From Gaiellasilicea sp963829845 (GTDB lineage Bacteria; Actinomycetota; Thermoleophilia; Gaiellales; Gaiellaceae), in contig CAWHKD010000014.1 of the NCBI GenBank assembly GCA_963829845.1, forward strand, positions 136,725-200,724: 64,000 bases of DNA, given 5' to 3'. A program made the position numbers and the translations under genes. The notes below the pieces were generated by a model. It saw nothing but the letters and a program-made list of their open reading frames with translations. It was not told the DNA's origin and did no database searches. The first letter of the stretch is position 1. Every line of letters begins with the position of its first letter. This document shows positions 38,248 through 46,370 of the stretch, in pieces.

Positions 38248-38763
38248 TCATCCGCCGATCTCGGCGGATTCGTCGAGGATCAGGAAGTATCGAGCGATGG
38301 GCAGGAGCGTGAACCCCGCCGCCTCGTACGCCGCCCGCGCCGGTTGGTGTCCCTGGTCGCCGCCCGTTTCCACGACGGCGATGTCCATGCCACGGCTGCG
38401 CATGTGCTCGGTCGCGAACTCGGTGAGCCGAGAGCTGATGCCGCGCCGTTGATAGTCAGGGTCGACGCCGATGATGTCGATCACGCCCATCCCCTCATGA
38501 AAGACGTTGAGGGCGACCGCGACGAAACCGACCGGCCGTTCATCCGTGAGCGCGACGAACACATCCCGTTCCTCATTCGTGCAGGCGGATCGGACCGCGT
38601 CAGCCTGGTCTTCCTTCCAGTCTGGGTGCAAGCGGAGGAAGATGTCGTCGCCGAGGACCTGCCGTACTGAGGCGAAGACAGGTTCCCACGCGCGAAGGGA
38701 GAACTCAACGATGGCCCCAAGGTCGTCCTTGCGGAACTCACGAATGATCGGCTCCTCGGCCAT
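38248..38763 (-). CDS. GNAT family N-acetyltransferase
   Basis: The 171-residue protein shows the GNAT fold: IIREFRKDDLGAIVEFSLRA, DVFVALTDERPVGFVAVALN, the acetyl-CoA loop VDPDYQRRGISSRL (Q/R-x2-G-x-S/A) and AAYEAAGFTLLPIARYFLIL. It would acetylate an amine using acetyl-CoA; the substrate is unknown. The frame is intact. Confidence 0.9.
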   Translation of the reverse strand: MAEEPIIREFRKDDLGAIVEFSLRAWEPVFASVRQVLGDDIFLRLHPDWKEDQADAVRSACTNEERDVFVALTDERPVGFVAVALNVFHEGMGVIDIIGVDPDYQRRGISSRLTEFATEHMRSRGMDIAVVETGGDQGHQPARAAYEAAGFTLLPIARYFLILDESAEIGG

Positions 38764-38913
38764 GGCGTCGATACGGTATCCCGCCTCGACGCGCCGCTTC
38801 GCCAGCGGTGAGGGAAGCGGAGTTCACGGTGCAGTAGATGCCAAGCGATAGCTCCCAGATCGCCTCCGGGATCGTCGCGATGCCCTGGGCGAGTGCCTGG
38901 TCTAATTCGCCGC

Positions 38914-39270
38914 ATGAAGTTCGACCGCCACACGCTCGTGCTGCTCGTGCTTCGGCCCGATGCGCCTGAGCTCACGGACGAGGAGGCGACCGAGCTCCAG
39001 AGTCGGCATCTCGCCTTCCGAGCCGAGCTGCGCGACCGCGGCCTCCTCCTCGCCGGAGGGCCGCTTGTCGACCAGGACGACGAGCGCCTACGCAGCATCT
39101 CGATCTGGACGTGCGACCCCGAGACTGCGCGCCGAGTCAGCAACGATGACCCTGCGGTGCGGGCGGGCAGGCTCGCGGTCGAGGTGATGACCTGCATGGT
39201 CCCCGCGGGCAACATCCGCTTCGAGCACGTGTCCGCGCCGCGGTCGCTCGCCGATGCGGCCGAGGACTGA
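38914..39270 (+). CDS. YCII-related protein
   Basis: The 118-residue protein from ATG 38914 has the YCII ferredoxin-like pattern: TLVLLVLRPDAPELTDEEAT, LQSRHLAFRAELRDRGLLLA, GPLVDQDDERLRSISIWTCD and DPAVRAGRLAVEVMTCMVPA. The conserved His in the first helix (RHLAF) is kept. YCII proteins are suspected small-molecule dehalogenases or sigma-factor-associated barrels without proven function. Confidence 0.8.
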   Translation: MKFDRHTLVLLVLRPDAPELTDEEATELQSRHLAFRAELRDRGLLLAGGPLVDQDDERLRSISIWTCDPETARRVSNDDPAVRAGRLAVEVMTCMVPAGNIRFEHVSAPRSLADAAED

Positions 39271-39307
39271 CGACCGTCCGGTCCCTAGTGGGAACTGTCC
39301 CACTCGC

Positions 39308-39640
39308 TCAGCCGAGCTCTCGGTCGAGGCCAAAGTCGTCGAAGAGCTCCGGCCGGCCGGCGAAGCCGGTGATCCCCGCGATCTCGTCGCCCTGGACGGC
39401 GAACACCATCACGCCGTAGGCGTCCCCCTCCGCGTACGCGGCGAGCGCGGGCTGGCCGTTCGCCCTGGTCGGCACGGCTCGATCAGGTCGAGCCTGCCCT
39501 CGAGCGGCACGGCTGCGAAGAAGCCGACGATCGAGCCGTCTCCTCTGCTCGCTCGCGCTCGAGGCGTCCATGGGCCCGCTGCAGCGCGCTGTTGACGGCG
39601 GCGACCGAGGCTCCCTGCCAGGGAGGATGACGATGACGGA
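39308..39640 (-). pseudogene. relic of a SnoaL-tailed ECF sigma factor
   Basis: The minus strand shows, in three frames, SVAAVNSALQRAHGRLERER (the end of sigma region 4.2), SIVGFFAAVPLEGRLDLIE, and PTRANGQPALAAYAEG followed by FAVQGDEIAGITGF and LFDDFGLDREL at the stop 39308. This is the order found in ECF sigma factors with a C-terminal SnoaL-like domain, but the first 150 residues and about 90 residues between region 4 and the C-terminus are missing. It is a degraded remnant. Confidence 0.5.
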
Positions 39641-39846
39641 CATCACGATCGCGTCGTTCGAGCCTCGGGGTAGCCGTCCCAGTTCGGGGCAGTGTGAACA
39701 CCTGCATGCCCCAGGCGCTGACGCCGAGCGTCGCCCTCGCCCGCCGCGCCAGGCCGCTGTCGAAGATCGGCTCCATCCCTGTCTGGCTCCGTTGCTTCAC
39801 TCAATCCGGACCGGACCGGAAACTCATCGCTGTACCATCCGGCGTC

Positions 39847-39919
39847 GGGCGGTTAGCTCAGCTGGCAGAGCACCTGCTTTACACGCAGGGGGTCGGCGGT
39901 TCGATCCCGTCACCGCCCA
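39847..39919 (+). tRNA. tRNA-Val (anticodon TAC)
   Basis: Acceptor GGGCGGT pairs with ACCGCCC, the anticodon arm is CCTGC-TTTACAC-GCAGG with anticodon TAC, and the T arm is GGCGG-TTCGATC-CCGTC with partial pairing. Discriminator A, no encoded CCA. The 3' third recurs at 44790. Confidence 0.95.
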
Positions 39920-40409
39920 CTTAGAAAGGCGATGCAAACGGCGCTATTTTCGCCGTCACGCCAGCGGAGGCACATCTCCAATCGCTAGATGTCAACTCGG
40001 ACTGTCAACTCTGAGGCGCGGCAGCAAGGCTGCGTACGGTCGTACTTCCGACTGAACGGCACCTTCGTCTCCGGCTACTGGCGGAACTCGCCGTCCGATG
40101 GCCAGCCGACCTGTCGCATCATCCGCTGCTGATCGGAACGCTGCAGAGGGCCTGTCACCGACGTCGTCGGTGACGTCTTAGCACGCGGCCAAATAGATGC
40201 CAGAGAAGGCTCCCTCGTAGAACGATGAACTCATCGCACACGTTGCTCACCTTGGTAGTCAGGTCGTCTAGGTCACTCTGGACCTGCGCGCTGCCTCGTC
40301 GCCGGATTCGACGATTCAGGTTCTCAGAAACGTGGGCCGTTGATCCCGCAAATCGTTTCGTCCGATTTGGACGTTGCGTAAGCGCAGGCGGATCGGGGAT
40401 GCTCCGCCG
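39920..40409. other. interval without a gene after tRNA-Val
   Basis: No intact gene is seen. A short frame LNGTFVSGYWRNSPSDGQPT before 40135 looks like a protein end without a start, perhaps what is left of an integrated element. Confidence 0.35.
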
Positions 40410-40520
40410 ATGCTGGTTTGCGAGGAATGCCGCTGCGTCTCCGAAACCGCCCGGGGCTGGCTCGCTTTCATCGCCGAAGACCCGGACGACAGCGAGGGGC
40501 CGGAGGTCGCGACGTACTGA
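40410..40520 (+). CDS. small CxxC zinc-knuckle protein, probably truncated by a base error
   Basis: ATG 40410 starts MLVCEECRCVSETARGWLAF and ends IAEDPDDSEGPEVATY. It matches a multi-copy small protein pattern of these actinobacteria, with an N-terminal C-x-x-C, a conserved GW and a second CP-x-C knuckle near the end. Here the second knuckle is absent: after TY the bases read TGACCCCCGTGC, and loss of one base would give YCPR in place of the stop. A similar second-half knuckle occurs at 44376. Confidence 0.4.
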   Translation: MLVCEECRCVSETARGWLAFIAEDPDDSEGPEVATY

Positions 40521-40645
40521 CCCCCGTGCCGATCGCAAGCTCAGGCCTGCGGATCACGCCGCCGGTTACGACCGAACGTTCAGGCTGCCGCAGCCGTGAG
40601 CTGACGGGTTACGCGATACCGGGCCGACTCGGATAGCGAGGCGGC

Positions 40646-41896
40646 CTACAAGCGGCATGTCGAGACGGCTTCGTCCGGCACGAAGTCGGCGTGGTGGCGG
40701 CGAGTAGAGACACTGGCTACCCCGGCTGCCAGGAAGGATCGCTTGCGTAGCAGGCTGGCTGTGACAGCAAGGGGTTCTTGACGCCGCAGTTGAGGGCCCC
40801 GGGTCTCGACGAGATGGAGCCCGCTGCCGTCTGCGTTGATCACGGCGAAGCGGTTCTCGGTGCCGTCGTATTGGCCCGGCTTGTTCAACGAGTCCGCCCC
40901 GCTCTTAAAGATGATCTGTCGGCCGTCGGGAGACCAGGCGGGAGACTCGTTCTCGGTAGAGAGCTTCTCGTTCGTGAGCCTGCGCAGTCCTCTCCCGTTC
41001 GCGTTGATCACGTAGAGCTCCGGGTACCCGCCGCCGTCGAGGCTGACCTGGCGGATGAAGACGATCCGCCGGGAATCCGGCGACCAGTCGAGGTTGCGCC
41101 CGTAGGCCGAGTACGCGATCGAGATCCGCTTCCGGTGCGAGCCGTCTGGCCGCGCCACGTACAGCGCTTGCATGCCTGCGGTCCCGTAGATGAACGCGAT
41201 CAGCTTGCCGTTGGGTGAGAGCTGCGGACTATCGACGCTGGCGTAGCCGTCCCGGCCCCTTGGCAGCGTCAGCAGGTCGCGCAGCGCGCCACCCTTGACC
41301 GGAACGGCCAGGACAAGCGGTTGTGGGCCTGCCGACTGTTTGCGTTTGTCATAGCGGGCGGCCGCAACCACAACGAAACTTCCGTCCCGCGACCACGACG
41401 GCACCAGCTTGTCCGGGTCGACAGAATCTCTCAGGGATTCGTTGCTGCGCGCCGTCGCCGAGAGCAACTTCCGCGCGCCGCTGCCGTCCGCCTTCATCAG
41501 CCACAGCTCACCCATCCCCGCCGGGCCCGACGGACGGACGTGAGCGATCAGGCGACCGTCAGGCGACCAGGACGGGCGGCCACCCCACACAGCCGTCAAC
41601 CGTCGTTCACCACTCCCGTCGAGCCGGCTGCTCCAGATCCCCTTCCGACACACCGTGCCGCCCTCCGAATCGAGGCGACAGGGAGCGGCCTCGCGGTAGT
41701 ACGCGATCAGACCCTGCCGTCCCGGATAGGTGGTCTCCGCCGGCGACGCGGACGACGCAGACGCCAGGAAAGCCAGCACCAAGGTAACGCAGCTGGCTCC
41801 AGCTCTCACCGCGCCAGTCTCCCGCGCGTACTGAAGCCGGTCAAGCCGGCGGCTGCGTCCACAAGGCGAGCGCCGCGGGCGTCGTGAATCAGTCAT
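40646..41896 (-). CDS. secreted TolB/PD40 beta-propeller protein
   Basis: The 416-residue protein starts at ATG 41896, has a signal-anchor-like hydrophobic stretch (CVTLVLAFLASASSASP) and then at least five PD40/WD40-like blades: RPSWSPDGRLIAHVRPSG, WLMKADGSGARKLL, PQLSPNGKLIAFIYGTAG, NLDWSPDSRRIVFIRQ, SPAWSPDGRQIIFKSG. The blades repeat S-P-D-G/S-R followed by a strand, as in TolB. It probably acts outside the membrane in binding or assembly. The frame is intact; it is convergent with no close neighbour. Confidence 0.85.
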   Translation of the reverse strand: MTDSRRPRRSPCGRSRRLDRLQYARETGAVRAGASCVTLVLAFLASASSASPAETTYPGRQGLIAYYREAAPCRLDSEGGTVCRKGIWSSRLDGSGERRLTAVWGGRPSWSPDGRLIAHVRPSGPAGMGELWLMKADGSGARKLLSATARSNESLRDSVDPDKLVPSWSRDGSFVVVAAARYDKRKQSAGPQPLVLAVPVKGGALRDLLTLPRGRDGYASVDSPQLSPNGKLIAFIYGTAGMQALYVARPDGSHRKRISIAYSAYGRNLDWSPDSRRIVFIRQVSLDGGGYPELYVINANGRGLRRLTNEKLSTENESPAWSPDGRQIIFKSGADSLNKPGQYDGTENRFAVINADGSGLHLVETRGPQLRRQEPLAVTASLLRKRSFLAAGVASVSTRRHHADFVPDEAVSTCRL

Positions 41897-42034
41897 CGGT
41901 CGATCTCCGAAGTGCAGGACGGCGAACCTCTGGGTTCGCGCCAGGCTGGTCGTGATAGTCAAGCTATCCCGTTTCCGTGCGTTTTTGGGCCACGTTTGGG
42001 CCACGGCGGCGGATGCTCCCGCTAGCCTCGCCGG

Positions 42035-42062
42035 ATGATGCTCGCCGGCGTTCGCTCAGCTT
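42035..42062 (+). repeat. 5' fragment of an MLAG-family gene
   Basis: ATGATGCTCGCCGGCGTTCG with the leader CTAGCCTCGCCGG is the start of the MLAG family; the frame ends after 9 codons. Confidence 0.5.
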
Positions 42063-42139
42063 GACCTGTCAGCCGCGCCAACTTAACGTCGAGCGATCTC
42101 GATGCGGGGTCGGACTAGAACGAGCGAGGGAGGACGAGG

Positions 42140-42454
42140 ATGTCGGTGATCATGGTGCAGTGGGTTAAGGGAGATCCACATCGGCTTGAGGAGTACGCCG
42201 CGCAGAATCCCGAAGGGATCCCGGAAATCGTTGCGCAGGCGAAAGAGCATGGTCTCATTGCCCATCGCTTCTACGGCTCAGAAGAGCAGATCCTTATTGC
42301 CGACGAGTGGCCTGACGAGGAGAGCTTCGTCCGCTTTGCCGAGGCAGCGCGGTCACGGATCGAGCCAATGTTCGAAGCGGCTGGTCTTACTGCCGAGCCT
42401 CCCACGTTCTGGCGGAAGCTCGAAACGCACGACGAAGTCGGCTGGGGAGCCTGA
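42140..42454 (+). CDS. ABM-like dimeric alpha/beta-barrel protein
   Basis: The 104-residue protein starts at ATG 42140 behind GGGAGGACGAGG. Its pattern MSVIMVQWVKGDPHRLEEYA, PEIVAQAKEHGLIAHRFYGS, EEQILIADEWPDEESFVRFA is that of a ferredoxin-like homodimeric barrel as in antibiotic biosynthesis monooxygenase-fold proteins. It could handle a small hydrophobic compound; no active-site residue can be named. The frame is intact. Confidence 0.75.
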   Translation: MSVIMVQWVKGDPHRLEEYAAQNPEGIPEIVAQAKEHGLIAHRFYGSEEQILIADEWPDEESFVRFAEAARSRIEPMFEAAGLTAEPPTFWRKLETHDEVGWGA

Positions 42455-42499
42455 CCCAATAGACCAGGTCGGCGTTGTCGGCTCACTGGTACGTCGACG

Positions 42500-42606
42500 T
42501 TGATGCTGGCCGGCGTCCCAGTGCTCGCCGACGCGGTCGCGGAGCTCGCCGACACCGTCAGGTCGACTGGCGCCGATCAGCTCGCCAACCGGCTCGAGTT
42601 GCCCTC
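42500..42606 (+). pseudogene. MLAG-family copy 3, truncated
   Basis: From TTG 42500/ATG 42503 the frame reads MLAGVPVLADAVAELADTVR then STGADQLANRLE, as in copies 1 and 4, but after 35 codons it loses similarity close to the 3' end of the membrane gene at 42623. The first 97 bases are a direct repeat of 43355-43452. Confidence 0.55.
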
Positions 42607-42622
42607 GACGACCGTGTGGCGC

Positions 42623-43315
42623 TCAGGCCAAACTTGCCGCCTGTCGCCACAGCGACACGCCGAGAGCGATAAGCGCGGCGAGAAAGAGCGCGAAGCCGGC
42701 GAGCAGCGCGAGAAAGGCGACGTCCGAAGCGAGCAGGAGCAGGTCGCCAGCGAGCACGAGGAAAGCGCTGACGGCAGCGGCCCAGCCGATCCAGCGTGCG
42801 TAGACACCTCCGGTCAGGATCGCCGCCGCGAGTGTCGCGAGGTACAGCCCGAGGGCCAGGAACGCCGCGAAGAACAGGTCGTCGGTCAGGTTGCCCGCCG
42901 CGTCGAAGGCGGTCAGGTACGACTGCTTGGCCCCACCGGAGGCATCGGCCCAACTGTCGGCCAGCTCCTTCATGACCGCCCCTCCCACCACCCCCGCGGA
43001 TCCGAGCGCCCCCATGAGCACGAGGAAGGGCTGTCCAAGGCGGGCCCAATCTCGTCCGGCTCCCTCAGCGAAGGTGCGAGAAACGACGGTGAGCGCACCA
43101 ACCGTCAGCAGCACCCCGATCAAGTCCACCACACGGTTGGCGATGAAGAATCCGCTGTCGGCGACAGCCCGCACCGCATCGCCCGGTTCGCCGCTCCAAT
43201 CGGGCTCGGACACTGTCGCGACAAGCTGGCCGAGTGCACCGGCAACGGCGGCAACAGCTCCGACGCGCAAGATCCTGTAATCGCCCGTGGTGGCGACGAT
43301 ACACCGGTAGTACAA
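42623..43315 (-). CDS. six-helix membrane protein, DUF4386-like
   Basis: The protein (230 residues from TTG 43315, or 215 from TTG 43270, which has AGGA upstream) shows about six hydrophobic helices: GAVAAVAGALGQLVATV, VVDLIGVLLTVGALTVV, FLVLMGALGSAGVVGG, FFAAFLALGLYLATLAAAIL, WAAAVSAFLVLAGDLLLLAS, FLALLAGFALFLAALIALGV. The layout and the NLTDDLFFAAFLALGLYL segment resemble DUF4386 proteins of unknown function. It lies between two direct repeats of the MLAG family. Confidence 0.65.
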   Translation of the reverse strand: MYYRCIVATTGDYRILRVGAVAAVAGALGQLVATVSEPDWSGEPGDAVRAVADSGFFIANRVVDLIGVLLTVGALTVVSRTFAEGAGRDWARLGQPFLVLMGALGSAGVVGGAVMKELADSWADASGGAKQSYLTAFDAAGNLTDDLFFAAFLALGLYLATLAAAILTGGVYARWIGWAAAVSAFLVLAGDLLLLASDVAFLALLAGFALFLAALIALGVSLWRQAASLA

Positions 43316-43353
43316 CCGGGTGCATGTCTGGGAAATCGAGGCTTCTCGCCCGC

Positions 43354-43612
43354 GTGATGCTCGCCGGCGTCCCAGTGCTCGCCTACGCGGTCGCGGAGCG
43401 CGCCGACACCGTCAGACCGACCGGCGCCGATGCACTCGCCAACCGGCTCGAGGTTGCCCTCGCCGACGGCGTGGCGTTGCTGGCGCTCACGATCGACGAA
43501 CGCGCGATCATCTTGGCCGCGCTCGAAGATCCAGCGGAAGGGCTGGCCGAAAATTCGCGCCGTGCTCCTGAACGAGCACGAGTGGCGGCAGCGCGAAGGG
43601 CTCGATCCTTGA
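43354..43612 (+). CDS. MLAG-family small protein, copy 4 (frame break)
   Basis: GTG 43354 or ATG 43357 starts MLAGVPVLAYAVAERADTVR, then PTGADALANRLEVALADGVA with LLALTIDERAIILAALEDPA. Near 43552 one extra base must be skipped, after which RAVLLNEHEWRQREGLDP ends at TGA 43610-43612. This is the most complete copy, about 86 residues. The conserved ending (H-x-W-R-x-R-E-G-L/I-D/E) is shared with copy 1 and the fragment at 28127. It has no recognised domain. Confidence 0.55.
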
Positions 43613-43643
43613 ACACGGACTCGCCTTGTGTTTCGATGACGGT

Positions 43644-43874
43644 GTGTTGCGCCGCGCCGCAGCGGTCATTGTTCTGCTCCTCGCGGTGATCGTCGGGATG
43701 CTGACCGCATGGCAATGGGGAGTCCTCATCCTCTTTGGCGCGATCTTTCTGTTTGGCGTCGGCTACTTGGCTGGGGTCGAGATCGACGCGACACAACGCT
43801 GGGGTCGCGCCGTCGCAGGCGATGACCCGGACGATGAGGGACACTGGAGTCGCCGCCAGCGTCACAAGCGTTGA
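43644..43874 (+). CDS. small two-helix membrane protein
   Basis: From GTG 43644 the 76-residue frame has helices AAAVIVLLLAVIVGMLTAW and GVLILFGAIFLFGVGYLAG and a charged tail DDPDDEGHWSRRQRHKR. No family is recognised. It follows MLAG copy 4 by 31 bases on the same strand. Confidence 0.5.
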   Translation: MLRRAAAVIVLLLAVIVGMLTAWQWGVLILFGAIFLFGVGYLAGVEIDATQRWGRAVAGDDPDDEGHWSRRQRHKR

Positions 43875-44375
43875 CTGGGTTCGGAGCGTGCACTGACGTC
43901 GTTGCGGCCGGCGGCCTCTGGCTCATCGCCGACGATCCTGGCCGTTCGCGGGTGTCATGTCACGGTCACAACGTGAGATAGTTGTCTTAAGGCGAGCGCC
44001 GATGGGCCGCCACCTGGCGCTCGCCCAACCCCGAAAAACCCCCCGAACCCACCCGCGCCGTACTGGCATGCTGTGACCACCGGGCGCGACGGGAGGCGGC
44101 CCACCGTCGCGCCTGCGAACCTCACGCCTGCACCCGCGCGTCGGGGGTCGACCCGGCCTCGAGAACACCTCCACCGCCGACACCCGGAACCGCCGCACTT
44201 CAACGCCAAGTGCTGCGACAGGAATAAGCGCTTCGCTTTGCGGGCCGAGTCAGAAGTACCACTCCTAGGGCTTTCCTAGCGCAGCGCCCGACGTCCGCGT
44301 CCGAGACGCAGCCGAGGACGGCACGTCCGGCGCGCGAGCCTCCGACGACGAACGACGAGTGGCGGGCCGAATCAG
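43875..44375. other. interval without a recognised gene
   Basis: Open frames on both strands are arginine- and proline-rich and look like GC-driven noise. No repeat of the families above is seen. Confidence 0.4.
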
Positions 44376-44543
44376 ATGGCGTGGGCGAGCTTCACGTTCT
44401 TCTGCCCGGAGTGCTGGGAGCGGGAGTTCGGTGAAGTCGACGCCCGCCCCCGCGCTCCGAGAATCAAGGCTCGGCACCTAGCCGGGGCTCGTACTGATGC
44501 CCCCGTTGAAGAGCGCGAGCAAGAACGCCGTGACGACGACTGA
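44376..44543 (+). pseudogene. second half of a small zinc-knuckle protein
   Basis: ATG 44376 starts MAWASFTFFCPECWEREFGE, the C-terminal knuckle of the small C-x-x-C protein family also seen at 40410. The upstream DEWRAES in another frame fits the conserved GWRA part. The gene appears frame-broken; the rest of the frame to 44543 is unlike the family. Confidence 0.3.
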
Positions 44544-44567
44544 AAGAGTCAGCAGTCTGGCCTTCAT
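44478..44567 (-). CDS. 29-residue hydrophobic peptide
   Basis: ATG 44567, 7 bases after GAGAGGGGG, starts MKARLLTLSVVVTAFLLALF and ends NGGISTSPG. The strong ribosome-binding site and the clean signal-like helix support expression as a secreted or membrane peptide. Its role is unknown. Confidence 0.45.
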   Translation of the reverse strand: MKARLLTLSVVVTAFLLALFNGGISTSPG

Positions 44568-44789
44568 CGCGATTCCCCCTCTCGTGTAGCTGTAACCACT
44601 CGACGGGGGACGAGGCTTGCCTCTTCCACGTTCAGCGGAGTGCCCGGAAGCTTGGCTCTTGAGGCCTACCGCCCGAGAGCGGTGAACGGGGCATAACGTC
44701 AGAACACGCACGAACCGTGTCTCGGGTCAACCATGCGGGTTTGTGACGCGTCGTCGCGTGCTGTCGCGCTATCGGCTGGGCTTTGCAGC

Positions 44790-44825
44790 AGGGAGTCGGC
44801 GGTTCGATCCGAACACCGCCCACTT
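44790..44825 (+). other. tRNA 3'-end-like direct repeat (att-like)
   Basis: The 36 bases match the 3' end of tRNA-Val (39887-39922) at 32 positions, including GTCGGCGGTTCGATCC and ACCGCCCACTT. Upstream bases keep an anticodon-loop-like CTTTGCA but no acceptor stem. It may be the distal attachment site of an element inserted at tRNA-Val. Confidence 0.5.
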
Positions 44826-44841
44826 GACAGAGCCCCAGCGG

Positions 44842-46284
44842 TCAGCCGGGCGCGCTTGGGGTCGGACGCCGTCGACGGGCGCCCGCCGTAATGGCGATCG
44901 CCGCAAGCGCGGCGAGTAGGGCGCCCACAACAAGCAACACGATGCCGACCCAGAGCGCCGCATCGAGCTCGGCTCCGATGCTCAGCTCGGATGCAACTCC
45001 TCGGGATCCGTCGGAGTTCATGACGACTGCGCTCCAGCTGCCGTCCTCCGGCTCCCATTCGAGCGTCTGCTCGCCAGACCCACTCGTGGATGACGCCCAG
45101 AAGTCCTGGTCGCCGGGAGGAGCGGTCGGCGCATCGCCCCGGCGGTGCACGTACTCCGGGTCCTCACCGATGTCGGTGACGACGGAGCGATCGACGTCGT
45201 TCAGGTACTCCTCGACGTCGGTGTCCCGGGCGATGCCCACGAAGACATCGCGGTCGCTCTCGCTGCGGATTCGGACGTCACCGAGAATCGCCCGCGCAGC
45301 GCGCTCGGAACCGCCGAAGTCCACGTCGGCGCTGTCGGAGACGATTGCATACGTCGCCGTGGAGAAATCCTCGCTCGGGGACATCAGGAAGCCATCGTCG
45401 TCGCGCTGGACTTGATCGACCACGACGAGGGCCGCACCCCCAGCGAGCATCGGCAGCGACAGCAGCGCCGCGATGATGCCCACGACGATGAGTGCGACCC
45501 GTCCAGCTCCGCCCCGCGGCGCAGGCTGTGCCGCAGTGGTCTGGGCAGCAGGCGACGTCCGATCCAGAGCTGTCCCTGCCGGGGACCCTTCGGGCGCGAT
45601 CGCCGCTGCTCCGGTCGGGTCGTCCTCGCCCTGATCGAGTCGGAACGGTGGATAGGAGTCCGTCATCAGGAACGCGTACGCAAGAACCCGTGCGACCCAG
45701 CGGTCGAGGCCGAGGACGAGATCGAACAGCCCGCGGGGATACCGCGCCGTGAACAGCAGCGCGATACCTGCAAACAGCACGAGGATCCCAATGAGCCCAC
45801 CGCCATACCACCAGTCCCACCCGCCGTGGTCTTGAGCCTCGCCGGCCGCAGACCCGGCGCCCCCGACGAAAATCCCGACCAGGATGTACTGCGGGATCGC
45901 GAGCAGCCACCACTTCACGAGCACCAGCCCGCGCGAGAGCCGCTCCGGGTACGCGACGGCGAGTGTCGCCGGATAGTCAGGTTGCTCGTCGAGCGTGAAC
46001 GGCGGGTAGCGGTCGGTGCCCAGCGCCCCGTACGAGTAGTACGAGACGCGCCAGGTCCAGCGCAGCACGCCGACGTTGAAGTCGAAGATGCCCCGGGGAT
46101 AGCGACCGGTGAACAGGATCGCGAAGAAGGCGACAATCGTCAGCACGACGAAGGCGATCCAGAGGAAGAACAGCACGACGAAGTGCGGGATCGCGAGCAG
46201 CCACTTCACGAGCCAAAGCCAGCGGCTCAGTTGCGGGTCCAGGCGGCCTTCGAGTCGAACCGGGAAGGCGGTGCGGTCTGCCAA
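44842..46284 (-). CDS. DUF4389 membrane protein with two DUF4389 units
   Basis: The 480-residue protein has two related N-terminal units, each with a W-KW-LLAIPH/Q pair and RYPRG: LWLVKWLLAIPHFVVLFFLW with FTGRYPRGIFDFNVGVLRW, and LVLVKWWLLAIPQYILVG with FTARYPRGLFDLVLGLDRW. A helix (GRVALIVVGIIAALLSLPML), an outside domain of about 160 residues and a last helix (GIVLLVVGALLAALAAIAIT) follow. DUF4389 function is unknown. The frame is intact; ATG 46284 is preceded by GGAACGAAAGGAA. Confidence 0.88.
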   Translation of the reverse strand: MADRTAFPVRLEGRLDPQLSRWLWLVKWLLAIPHFVVLFFLWIAFVVLTIVAFFAILFTGRYPRGIFDFNVGVLRWTWRVSYYSYGALGTDRYPPFTLDEQPDYPATLAVAYPERLSRGLVLVKWWLLAIPQYILVGIFVGGAGSAAGEAQDHGGWDWWYGGGLIGILVLFAGIALLFTARYPRGLFDLVLGLDRWVARVLAYAFLMTDSYPPFRLDQGEDDPTGAAAIAPEGSPAGTALDRTSPAAQTTAAQPAPRGGAGRVALIVVGIIAALLSLPMLAGGAALVVVDQVQRDDDGFLMSPSEDFSTATYAIVSDSADVDFGGSERAARAILGDVRIRSESDRDVFVGIARDTDVEEYLNDVDRSVVTDIGEDPEYVHRRGDAPTAPPGDQDFWASSTSGSGEQTLEWEPEDGSWSAVVMNSDGSRGVASELSIGAELDAALWVGIVLLVVGALLAALAAIAITAGARRRRPTPSAPG

Positions 46285-46370
46285 CGTCGTTCCTTTCGTT
46301 CCCTCCGGTCAGGGCACTCTTGCACGGTGGCGCGACCGCGTGCGGCGGGGCCGGTCTCGTGCGCGGCGCC

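Noticed and set aside
43923..44209. Two arginine- and glycine-rich minus-strand frames
   Set aside because: They overlap each other in different frames, lack start signals and domain patterns, and look like high-GC noise.
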